From Cytobacillus firmus (GTDB lineage Bacteria; Bacillota; Bacilli; Bacillales; Cytobacillaceae): DNA of 64,000 nucleotides. The stretch spans positions 2,752,001-2,816,000 of the forward strand of contig NZ_CP098323.1 in assembly GCF_023657595.1 (NCBI RefSeq), read 5' to 3'. The notes under the pieces were generated by a model. It saw nothing but the letters and a program-made list of their open reading frames with translations. It ran no database searches and was not told the origin of the DNA. Below, one piece after another: positions 33,819-41,313 of the stretch (positions are counted from its first letter, which is position 1; each line of letters starts with the position of its first letter). Position numbers and translations under genes: made by a program.

Positions 33819-34994
33819 ATGAATACCGCCGGAGTGAGAACGCAGTTTTACCACAGCCAGATATCAAATTATGAAACGGAGGTGAACCAGATAAAGGAAC
33901 AGCCAATACCAGACAGATTGCAGATATCCCCATTTCTAGTGTTTTATTTAATTATGTCCATGCAAATTGGCATTGGGGTTCTTAGCTATCAGAGAGACAT
34001 CGCAAAGGATGCTGGCTATGATGCCTGGATTTCCATCCTGTTTGCCGGGGGATGCATACATGTCATCCTTTGGATGATCTATAAAATTGCCGAAACGGTT
34101 GATGGAGATTTTGTGACAGCACATAAGTACCTTCTGGGCAATTTGATCGGCAAAGCAATCAGTTCCATTTTTATAGGTTACTTTTTTTTGTATGTCTTAG
34201 CTATCGCACGAACATTTATCGAAATCATTCAAGTGTGGATGTTTCCGGATCTGAGCACTTTCTGGTTCTCCTTTGGTTTCATGATACTTTGTACTTATAT
34301 CATTTTTGGAGGGTTAAGAACCGTAGTCGGTATAGCCTTTTTTGGTCTTGTATTGCCGGCTTATCTCCTTCTCACATTTGGCTGGGCCATTAAATTCTCA
34401 AATTTTTATAATCTCCTCCCAATTTGGGATCATTCCGTTAAGGAACTTCTCATCAGTTCCTACAATATGTCGCTTACCTTCATCGGTTTTGAGATTATTT
34501 TGTTCGTTTATCCTTTTATAAAAGAACCAAAGAAATCCAAAAAGTGGGCCCACCTTGCTGTTTTAACCACTACCCTGATCTATACGATTTTAGCAGTCAT
34601 TACCTTTGCATATTATTCTGAAGATCAGCTTGCTAAACAGGTTTGGCCGACTTTAACCATGTGGAAAATTGTTGAAATGCCTTTTGTGGAACGTTTCGAA
34701 TATATTGGGATTGCAAACTGGAACTTAATTATGCTTCCGAATGTGTGTATTGCCATCTGGATTTGTTCGAGACTTATCAAAAGGATCTTTAATATTAGAC
34801 AAAAAATCGGTGTTTTTTTTATTGTGGGTGCATTATTATTATTGATTAACTTTATTAATACGCGCGAAGAGATTAGTCTGTTTAATGAATATTTTGGGAA
34901 AGCAGGGTTTGGCTTTACATTCATTTATATCCCCTTGTTCTTTGCCGCTATCATGATTGCCAAGAGGGTAAAAAAGAAGGGTAAAAAGAAATGA
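33819..34994 (+). CDS. Spore germination permease, GerKB/GerAB-like (GRKB)
   Basis: About 391 residues with ten hydrophobic helices, the B subunit of a Ger receptor, an APC-superfamily protein of the spore inner membrane that helps detect germinants. IPDRLQISPFLVFYLIMSMQIGIGVLSYQ at the N-terminus (shown over two helices) and FIGFEIILFVYPFI near residue 230 are family hallmarks. The A and C subunit genes are missing on both sides, so it is an orphan B subunit. The start is uncertain: ATG 33819 lacks a good site, whereas GGAGGTGA at 33882 has no start codon at the right distance. Confidence 0.86.
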   Translation: MNTAGVRTQFYHSQISNYETEVNQIKEQPIPDRLQISPFLVFYLIMSMQIGIGVLSYQRDIAKDAGYDAWISILFAGGCIHVILWMIYKIAETVDGDFVTAHKYLLGNLIGKAISSIFIGYFFLYVLAIARTFIEIIQVWMFPDLSTFWFSFGFMILCTYIIFGGLRTVVGIAFFGLVLPAYLLLTFGWAIKFSNFYNLLPIWDHSVKELLISSYNMSLTFIGFEIILFVYPFIKEPKKSKKWAHLAVLTTTLIYTILAVITFAYYSEDQLAKQVWPTLTMWKIVEMPFVERFEYIGIANWNLIMLPNVCIAIWICSRLIKRIFNIRQKIGVFFIVGALLLLINFINTREEISLFNEYFGKAGFGFTFIYIPLFFAAIMIAKRVKKKGKKK

Positions 34995-35097
34995 AAAACT
35001 TATCTTAATGGGGTTGGTTCTGCTGCTGTTCAAATATTAGAAGTTTACCCACTCAAATTTCAATTTTCAAGAATTCTTAAAGAGATAAACGAGTCAT

Positions 35098-35135
35098 AAA
35101 AAAACGGCTTTGCTATTTTCGCAAAGCCGTTTTTC
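35098..35135. terminator. Bidirectional terminator after the germination gene
   Basis: AAAAACGGCTTTGC pairs with GCAAAGCCGTTTTT around a 7-nt loop, with T-runs both ways, about 100 nt after the permease stop. Confidence 0.85.
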
Positions 35136-35390
35136 TCCTATAAATCTACACGCTTTACTTCTTCTAGCTCAACCAAAACCTTTATTAATTTTTATGTTAA
35201 AATGAAGATAAATTTTTTTCTGAACAAAACAAAGATTTAGACTCTAAGCGTCTTAATCCTTTAATCTCAGACATTAACTGTTAATTGAGGCTCCCATTAA
35301 AAATCGGTTTGTGACCATGATAACGATAGTAAGTATAATTGATGATCAGCTTTTTCTTCTATTGTCATTGAAGGAGCGTGGGCGGAAAAC

Positions 35391-35807
35391 ATGTACAGTG
35401 TTCTTACATATTTTGTTTCCCTTGTTGTCATTGTGATATCGGTATTTACTACACTTTTTATCAAAAATGAACTAGAGCGAATGTTCCGGGAAAAAAATAA
35501 AATGATCCCTTTTCATATATCTAATGTGCTTCTCACCTTAATGGTTTCTTTTGCAGCACATGCTGTATTTACGATTTATATCATTGGAGATGAATTCAAC
35601 TGGTTACTGCAATTGGCAATCCTCATTTTCATGATTTTACCAATTTATATTTTCGGGCACTTGGCATTCGAAAAATATAAATCAGTTTATAAAAAATACA
35701 TACCCGCTGAGAGCGGGAAGATTTTAGTGCTTAATGAAAAGTACTTAAAGAAGAAAAAGTGGCCTTCAAAGTTCAAAAATTATAATGACTTTTCTAAGGA
35801 AAAATAA
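35391..35807 (+). CDS. Uncharacterised small membrane protein
   Basis: 138 residues with three hydrophobic segments (residues 3-25, 44-65, 72-92) and a basic C-terminal tail ending in KKKKWPSKFKNYNDFSKEK. I recognise no family. GGCGG lies just before the ATG and a better AAGGAG lies further upstream, so the start is not certain. It stands alone between two intergenic regions, 46 nt ahead of the cupin frame's upstream extension and 82 nt before its likely start. Confidence 0.65.
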   Translation: MYSVLTYFVSLVVIVISVFTTLFIKNELERMFREKNKMIPFHISNVLLTLMVSFAAHAVFTIYIIGDEFNWLLQLAILIFMILPIYIFGHLAFEKYKSVYKKYIPAESGKILVLNEKYLKKKKWPSKFKNYNDFSKEK

Positions 35808-35888
35808 GTTACAGATACAAAAAAATAGGTTAAGCCAACTTAAGGAACATTTTTGGTATTTATTTATGCAGGGATTGGAGCATTTAAA

Positions 35889-36404
35889 ATGAAGAATGAG
35901 CATTATTGGGTTTCAAAGCTTGGATTAACTCCTCATCCAGAAGGAGGATATTATAAAAGAACGTTTCAATCAGAGGAATGTACTTCTGATCAAGAATTGT
36001 CTGTGAAATTTGCGGGAACACGCAAGCTCTATACAAGCATTTATTTCTTATTAACGTCCAACGATGTGTCCCACTTTCATCGATTGAAATCGGATGAATT
36101 ATGGTATTTTCACGCTGGAAGTCCACTAACCATACATATCATCAATGAAAATGGTGAATATGAAGAAATTAAATTAGGTATAAACCTTGATAACGGAGAA
36201 GTACCTCAAGCTTTAGTGCCGAAAAATTCAATCTTTGGTTCGTCTGTTATGGAGGCGGATACATTCTCACTGGTAGGCTGCATGGTTTCTCCAGGCTTTG
36301 ATTTTCAGGATTTTGAACTGTTCACACAAACAGACCTTTTATCCAAATACCCTCAATATAAGGAAATTATTTTAAAATTAGCATATGAAAGGATTCCTGA
36401 ATAG
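35889..36404 (+). CDS. Cupin protein of the DUF985 family
   Basis: 171 residues. LTPHPEGGYYKRTF is the diagnostic start of the DUF985 cupins, followed by SIYFLLTSNDVSHFHRLKSD with the metal-type HFH pair and ELWYFHAGSPLTIHII. The end has CMVSPGFDFQDFEL. Members are small cytoplasmic beta-barrels, function mostly unknown, probably sugar- or nucleotide-modifying. The ATG at 35889 has TTGGAG upstream and begins right before the conserved part. Confidence 0.88.
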   Translation: MKNEHYWVSKLGLTPHPEGGYYKRTFQSEECTSDQELSVKFAGTRKLYTSIYFLLTSNDVSHFHRLKSDELWYFHAGSPLTIHIINENGEYEEIKLGINLDNGEVPQALVPKNSIFGSSVMEADTFSLVGCMVSPGFDFQDFELFTQTDLLSKYPQYKEIILKLAYERIPE

Positions 36405-36506
36405 AGAAATTAGGTCTCTTCCGGATGACTGCTGCTAGTCTTAATCGGCCATACTTACCATCTCTATTAAGACAAGCAAACTATTACTCGAAAATCACAT
36501 ACTTAC

Positions 36507-36537
36507 ATAAAAAAAGTGGGGTAACTCCCCTATTTTT
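36507..36537 (-). terminator. Short terminator at the end of a decayed gene
   Basis: GGGG/CCCC with flanking A/T pairs around TAACT, followed by seven T's on the minus strand. It lies directly at the 3' end of the pseudogene at 36536-36895 and may also close the plus-strand cupin gene. Confidence 0.6.
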
Positions 36538-36895
36538 AGTGTTCTAAATTGAGATCTAATTCGTTGTCCTCGTTCAAATCAACTCTAAGGACAATCAAAT
36601 CCTGCATTTCTTTTAGAAATTTAAATTTGCTTCTCTTCAAACTTTAAAAGGGTAAATGGCTCTTTTGACCGAGTCCTTTTTAAGAAGTCCTCATAAAACT
36701 TCACTTCTCCTTGCCAAATGATCAATGTCGCGTGACCATCGTATCTTTTCCTCAGTAGTTAGGAGCTCCCTTTACTAAGTGTGTCCTTAGCATCGAGTAA
36801 ATCTAATCCAGCATTTAAAAATTATTTTAAACCTGCTCTTTGGGTGTCAATGCCATCCACTGATTGAGCTGCGGAATTTTCCCCTGCGCTTTATT
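36536..36895 (-). pseudogene. Unidentified gene broken by several frameshifts
   Basis: The minus strand of this stretch reads as protein only if the frame is changed several times. In order: KAQGKIPQLNQWMALTPKEQ, AGLDLLDAKDTLSKG, RYDGHATLIIWQGEVKFYED, then FLKRTRSKEPFTLLKFEEKQ, and FLKEMQDLIVLRVDLNEDNE to a stop at 36536. The last stop runs into a minus-oriented terminator, as a real gene end would. I do not recognise the family. The rest of the 36405-37260 gap shows nothing further that I can support. Confidence 0.45.
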
Positions 36896-37260
36896 ATTAG
36901 TCCTTTTTTTTCCTAAAAAGCACCTCGTTTATGGGATTAAGAAATAATCTTAACTCTTATGATTGGGACTATAAATGTGTTCCTTTAGAAAATTTCTAGT
37001 CTTCACTATCAAATTAAATTGATTTTCTCTCTACTAATCAAACCCTTCCATTATCTCAATTTTAATTTTTTATTCTATAAACCATATCAATGCCCTTCTT
37101 CAACGCACCTACCCCCTTTAATACAATAAAAAATACTGCATCAGCAGCATCTAAAAGTTCTCTTAAATACGCCAAAATGCTAATGGCTATATTGAAAATG
37201 ATATTGGGTTATTTTTTTAATCCCCTTTAGACATACTATTCACTAGGAGGTTGTTTTTAT

Positions 37261-38265
37261 ATGGAAGAACGTAATGTTAAATTAACTACAGCTGAAATCG
37301 CAGCTCTTTGGAAAATAAACATTTCAAATACAGCAGTAAGATGTTTTTACATACATCTTCTGCATCATCTTCAAGATGAGGAAATTAAGCTAATCATTGA
37401 AGAGGTATTGGTTTTAGTTGAATCAATTATTGAAAAAATTGAATACATATTCGAAGAAGAAGGGTTCCCAATACCAAATGGGTTCTCAGATAAAGATATT
37501 GATTTATCAGCCCCTCCCTTATATACAGACTTATTTGCATTAAGCTTCCTTTATCGTGGAGGACAGGTTATTATCCCAAGTTATGCAAATGTTTTACAAC
37601 GAGTGACTCGGTTAGATGTATATAAACTTTTCAAAGAGTGTTTATACCGTGAAACGGAAATACATCAGAAAGCATTAAGCATTATGCTTTCTAAAGGAAT
37701 AATCGATCGGCCTCCAAATATGGAATATCCAGAAAATGTGGAATACATTCAGAATCGACCATCATTACTAACTACTTGGTTAGGCGAAAAAAGACCTCTA
37801 AATTCCATAGAAATATCAGAACTTTTCGTCGAAATTGAAAGAAATGCCATTGGTTTAATCCTTTTAATAGGATTAATACAGGTAACGAAAGATAAGGAAA
37901 TAAAGAATTATTTATTAAAAGGGAAAAAACTAGCTGAAAAGCAAGTGGAAACGTATGAAAAATTATTGAAAGATAGTGATCATTATATTGGTTTCCCATT
38001 GCCTGTGGAAGTAAGTAGTTCAACTGTTTCTCCGTTTTCTGACAGGTTAATTCTTTTTATAATAGCTACGGCAAACCAAATTGCAGTGTCAGCACTTGCG
38101 GATGCATTATCTGTCTCAATGCGAAAAGATTTAGCTCTCCATTATTCCTTAATTACAACCGAGGTTTTAAAATACGGGGAAGAAGGACTCAAACTTTTGA
38201 TTGAACGAGGCTGGATGGAGCAGCCCCCACAGCCCATTGATCGAAAGAAACTTAATGAATCCTAA
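37261..38265 (+). CDS. DUF3231 protein (two tandem helical-bundle domains)
   Basis: 334 residues. Two similar halves of about 165 residues, each beginning with LTTAEIAALWKINISNTAVRCF or the related LNSIEISELFVEIERNAIGLI. This is the DUF3231 architecture common in spore formers. The predicted ferritin-like four-helix bundles contain repeated IHQKALSIMLSKGIIDRPP / LALHYSLITTEVLKYG-type helices. Function unknown. ACTAGGAGG precedes the ATG by a good distance. It is monocistronic with its own terminator. Confidence 0.88.
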   Translation: MEERNVKLTTAEIAALWKINISNTAVRCFYIHLLHHLQDEEIKLIIEEVLVLVESIIEKIEYIFEEEGFPIPNGFSDKDIDLSAPPLYTDLFALSFLYRGGQVIIPSYANVLQRVTRLDVYKLFKECLYRETEIHQKALSIMLSKGIIDRPPNMEYPENVEYIQNRPSLLTTWLGEKRPLNSIEISELFVEIERNAIGLILLIGLIQVTKDKEIKNYLLKGKKLAEKQVETYEKLLKDSDHYIGFPLPVEVSSSTVSPFSDRLILFIIATANQIAVSALADALSVSMRKDLALHYSLITTEVLKYGEEGLKLLIERGWMEQPPQPIDRKKLNES

Positions 38266-38332
38266 CTTAAATGAAGGAGAGAACTAACCAAGGTATTCTG
38301 CAACTTAACTCTATTTGCTTAATATATCCCAA

Positions 38333-38363
38333 TAAAGGCTATGGCTTTTGGCTATAGCCTTTT
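38333..38363 (+). terminator. Terminator after the DUF3231 gene
   Basis: AAAGGCTAT pairs with ATAGCCTTTT around a GGCTTTTGGCT-type loop, 70 nt after the stop. T-run short. Confidence 0.65.
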
Positions 38364-38418
38364 ACATATAAATAAAAACAGACGCATTCCTTATTTGTGA
38401 AAAGCGCTCGCTTGTTGA

Positions 38419-39267
38419 TTACTTACCGTCATTAATATTGGAGACAGCACTAGAGAATTCCTCAAAACTCATTTCTCCTAAGGCAAACTTCGTACTTTCA
38501 ACAAAAATACGTTCATTTTTCGTTAGTTCACGTTTTGCTGCCTTTTCAATCCATCCATCTTCTATATCTAAAGTTTCTAAAACATGCTTTTGTTTTGAAA
38601 AAGCATCATAGTATCTTAACCCAAACTTTCTTTGGGAAACAGCATCAGTATGTATGCCATCTGGATTTGCCGTTAAGCCTTTTGATGTTGCGAAAAAGCA
38701 ATTCTTTTCGGAATGAGCCACTTTAGATAATATCTCATTTATTTGTTTATATTCTGAAGCACTTTTCCCAAATCCCGACTGTCCAAGATAATGCCCAAGC
38801 TCACCTATTATGATCGGGATATCCGGTGCATTCAGTTCTTCTCTCAAGTGTTCGAATAAGGAAAGCAGTTTGGCTTCGTATGTTATATATCGTTCTCCGT
38901 AACTGTCGCTTTCTCCCTGATGCCATAGGATCCCCGCTAATTCACTTGTTTCCATTGCAAATTTTGCTTCAGAAATCGCATGCCTGGTTAAAACTCCATC
39001 TATTGCCCAATCATCAATAGAGCTTCCTCCCTCGGCACATGGAATGAGCCCAATCCCCTCGCCTGAATGGTCCTCTGTCCAAGCCTGAGCAAAAGAGGCT
39101 GCCGGCCCAATACCAGATACGTGGCGATCAAAATGAATTGGCTCCGCCATCATCTGCCATCTGCCGTTTCGCAGCATATTTATGTGCTCATTATAAATTG
39201 GAGACACATCGTCCATAAATCCTCTGCCAGCCATGTTGGATTGTCCGATTAACAGTATAGATTTCAT
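38419..39267 (-). CDS. Sialate O-acetylesterase-type SGNH carbohydrate esterase
   Basis: 282 residues. SILLIGQSNMAGRG at the N-terminus has the nucleophile Ser of the DUF303/SASA family, IPCAEGGSSIDDW is the block II glycine region, ILWHQGESDSY is the block III Gln/Glu region, and GIHTDAVSQRKFG carries the catalytic His. No signal peptide, so it acts in the cytoplasm. Such enzymes remove acetyl groups from sugars. The last 40 residues form a helical tail outside the catalytic domain. GAAGGAAGG lies before the ATG. Confidence 0.88.
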   Translation of the reverse strand: MKSILLIGQSNMAGRGFMDDVSPIYNEHINMLRNGRWQMMAEPIHFDRHVSGIGPAASFAQAWTEDHSGEGIGLIPCAEGGSSIDDWAIDGVLTRHAISEAKFAMETSELAGILWHQGESDSYGERYITYEAKLLSLFEHLREELNAPDIPIIIGELGHYLGQSGFGKSASEYKQINEILSKVAHSEKNCFFATSKGLTANPDGIHTDAVSQRKFGLRYYDAFSKQKHVLETLDIEDGWIEKAAKRELTKNERIFVESTKFALGEMSFEEFSSAVSNINDGK

Positions 39268-39605
39268 AGAGTATCCTTCCTTCTGTCGAGTTTTAATTCA
39301 ATTTAATGGCCTGATAATAAATAGACAAGCCAATGTGCATCACACTCATACGCCTTTTGGGCCTTCCGTAATACATCTGCCGTCTCTTTACCGTATCATT
39401 CATCCATAGAAGTGGTACGGGTATAAAGTATACTTCCCCTTCTTTTCTCACCTTACCATGCAGAATAACTGAATTTGTCCGAATTATATAGCATATTCTC
39501 CGAACCAAGAGAGCACTTACTAAAGAAAAAGGACGCTTCCTTACTCAGGAAAAGCGCCTGCTTACTGAATGAGTATGAAGGATCTTAAAAGTCTCTAATG
39601 AAATG
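39268..39605. other. Intergenic stretch between esterase and export-protein genes
   Basis: It contains a minus-strand terminator at 39523-39559 and an AT-rich promoter-like area. A 71-codon frame (39508-39293, TTG start) has no ribosome site and no family resemblance, so I do not call it a gene. Confidence 0.4.
39523..39559 (-). terminator. Terminator of the XRE-membrane protein operon
   Basis: On the minus strand GGCGCTTTTCCT pairs with AGGAAGCGTCC around GAGTA, followed by TTTTTCTTT. It is about 50 nt beyond the last gene of the operon. Confidence 0.75.
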
Positions 39606-40148
39606 TTAGTTGCTGAATAGGCGGACTAAAAAACCATCTTCTTCAACATGAGGCATAAAATAGGTGATTCCATAACTTGAAGCTACAGCCATAATGACTG
39701 TCCAAAGGAATAAACTGGTCAACATCCAGCCGGTTACCCTCTTTCTTGTAGAACCAAAGCTCATTCCCATAAACGCAGATATATGAGATCCAACGAAAAA
39801 AGGGCCAATAATCGCTAAGCCAGGTAAGCCATACTTATCAAAAAGTGTCCGTGCCCGTTTGCCTTTTTTCGACTCTTCCATGCCTTCAGCTTCAGCTTGC
39901 GTCGCCGCAACTTCTTCCACATGCATAATATCTTGCATACGTTTTTTTTGTTTTCGCTTTCTCATCCATTTCTTCACTTGATCTACAAAAACAATTAACA
40001 GAACCACTGTCAGAGCATTCCCCAAAAAAGCAAGTATCGCTGTCAGAACTGGAGATAGACCTCCGATGATAGCCAATGGAATCACAGCAACAAGTTCAAA
40101 TAACGGAATTGCTGCCAGAAGAAATACAAATATATACGATAAAAACAT
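39606..40148 (-). CDS. Small multi-drug export family membrane protein
   Basis: 180 residues with about four hydrophobic segments. IPLFELVAVIPLAIIGGLSP near the N-terminus and LFDKYGLPGLAIIGPFFVGSHISAF in the middle are marks of the Sm_multidrug_ex (PF06695) family. A charged loop of about 45 residues (KKWMRKRKQKKRMQD and an acidic stretch) separates the two halves. The drug-export name is historical and the substrate is unknown. It follows the XRE/membrane pair with a 17-nt gap and shares their terminator. Confidence 0.82.
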   Translation of the reverse strand: MFLSYIFVFLLAAIPLFELVAVIPLAIIGGLSPVLTAILAFLGNALTVVLLIVFVDQVKKWMRKRKQKKRMQDIMHVEEVAATQAEAEGMEESKKGKRARTLFDKYGLPGLAIIGPFFVGSHISAFMGMSFGSTRKRVTGWMLTSLFLWTVIMAVASSYGITYFMPHVEEDGFLVRLFSN

Positions 40149-40165
40149 ATCCTACATCCTCCCCT

Positions 40166-40600
40166 TTATTCATAAAGTTTTTTAACTTCCGACCAAAAAA
40201 TAAAATACTGCCCGATGCCAAGTACAGTCAAAGTGATGACAGGGAGCAACTCGACTTTTCTAAACAGTGAAACCGCTACAATAGCTGCCGGAATCGCAAA
40301 ATAATAATAAATATACACTTTTCGACAAGCACGATACGTAATATATTGATGCCCTTCATCTTCTTCTTTCAGCTCATAAGGGATGAAGGTAAGAATACGA
40401 ATCTTCCGGTCTGGAAATTTACGGTTAAAATAAACCATTGTTCCGAAATAGATGATGACAAAAATAGCATATGCAACAAAAATAATAGTCGTCATGTTAT
40501 TCCGCTGCTCCAAAACGATGCTCATCGAATAAATTACCGCAAGCCCAATCAGAAACACACTCATTGTAAAAGGTGAACGCAAAAACCGTTCCATAATCAC
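40166..40600 (-). CDS. Uncharacterised membrane protein next to an XRE regulator
   Basis: 144 residues, four hydrophobic segments grouped as two pairs (residues 12-30, 38-58, 98-115, 118-137). The middle cytoplasmic-type loop has YITYRACRKVYIYYY. Pairing of such a four-helix protein with a 70-residue XRE regulator and ATGA overlap (40597-40600) recurs in Firmicutes. The membrane protein may be the sensor or the target. No specific family is recognised. Confidence 0.7.
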   Translation of the reverse strand: MIMERFLRSPFTMSVFLIGLAVIYSMSIVLEQRNNMTTIIFVAYAIFVIIYFGTMVYFNRKFPDRKIRILTFIPYELKEEDEGHQYITYRACRKVYIYYYFAIPAAIVAVSLFRKVELLPVITLTVLGIGQYFIFWSEVKKLYE

Positions 40601-40812
40601 TCATCCTCCCCCTCTATCCAAAACAGTTCCTCTAAATCGACACGTAATGCTTTAGCAATTTTCAATGCCAACAGTACAGACGGAGCATAGTCACCTTTTT
40701 CAATCATGCCAATGGTTTGGCGGGTAGCTCCAACCAATTTACCTAAATCAGATTGAGTATAATTATGCCTCGCTCTTAATTCCTTCACTTTATTTCTCAG
40801 CAAATTTAACAT
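40597..40812 (-). CDS. Small XRE-family HTH regulator
   Basis: 71 residues, a single helix-turn-helix domain. KVKELRARHNYTQSDLGKLV, GATRQTIGMIEKG and YAPSVLLALKIAKAL match the YozG/YgzD-like minimal repressors. It leads a three-gene unit and probably represses its own promoter, whose spacer contains GTTAAG, a hexamer repeated nearby at about 40898-40911. The start codon ATG has GGGGATG upstream, weak. Confidence 0.88.
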   Translation of the reverse strand: MLNLLRNKVKELRARHNYTQSDLGKLVGATRQTIGMIEKGDYAPSVLLALKIAKALRVDLEELFWIEGEDE

Positions 40813-40838
40813 CCCCTATTACCATTTCTTGCCTCTTT

Positions 40839-40867
40839 ATTGTAAAGAATACTTAACATTAGGTCAA
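40839..40867 (-). promoter_or_regulatory. Sigma-A promoter of the XRE operon
   Basis: On the minus strand TTGACC (40867-40862), a 17-nt spacer and TACAAT (40844-40839), with the start point about 20 nt before the XRE gene. Repeated GTTAAG/CTTAAC hexamers in and around it are candidate operator half-sites. Confidence 0.7.
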
Positions 40868-40945
40868 GGATATTTTCCATTTTGTTAAGATTACATACCA
40901 CTTAACTTAGTTGAGATTATGATAGCTATCCAAAAGGACTTATCT

Positions 40946-41041
40946 ATGAAAAGAAAAAGAACCTCCAAATTTGTAATGGAAGCCCTCTTGCCCATGATTG
41001 TGTTTAAAGTTCCTGTAGAATATAAGGGTTTGATTCGATGA
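40946..41041 (+). CDS. Possible 31-residue small protein
   Basis: The frame begins MKRKRTSKFVMEALLPMIVF and ends in PVEYKGLIR before TGA. AAAGGA stands 7 nt before the ATG, as for a real gene. It is basic at the N-terminus with one short hydrophobic stretch. No family is recognised. It could equally be the start of a lost longer gene. Otherwise the 40868-41313 gap holds only the terminator. Confidence 0.35.
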   Translation: MKRKRTSKFVMEALLPMIVFKVPVEYKGLIR

Positions 41042-41188
41042 TCTATCCGCCTTGCAGCTGATGGTACATGTTTTCAACAAATATTTATTGAGGCTTATCA
41101 ATTATTCAACAATATGGCCAGTTTGCTGGATAATAGTCATGACGATTTTTCCACTCCCCTTTGGCTCTTAACGTTAATTATGATATTA

Positions 41189-41232
41189 AAAAAGTGCCTA
41201 ACCCCTTATATACAAGGGATTAGACACTTTTA
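41189..41232. terminator. Bidirectional terminator of the Rieske-fusion gene
   Basis: AAAAGTGCCTAACCCCTT pairs with AAGGGATTAGACACTTTT around ATATAC, about 80 nt after the minus-strand gene's stop. Confidence 0.8.
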
Positions 41233-41313
41233 AAACAGGTTTATAAAAGTGTTGATCAGCATGATACGATTGTTTGTCCTTCTCGTTCTGAATCATGACT
41301 CGTCATCGATTGA

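Noticed and set aside
39293-39508. 71-codon minus-strand frame upstream of the sialate esterase
   Set aside because: TTG start without a site. The sequence looks like promoter/leader DNA and matches no family I know.
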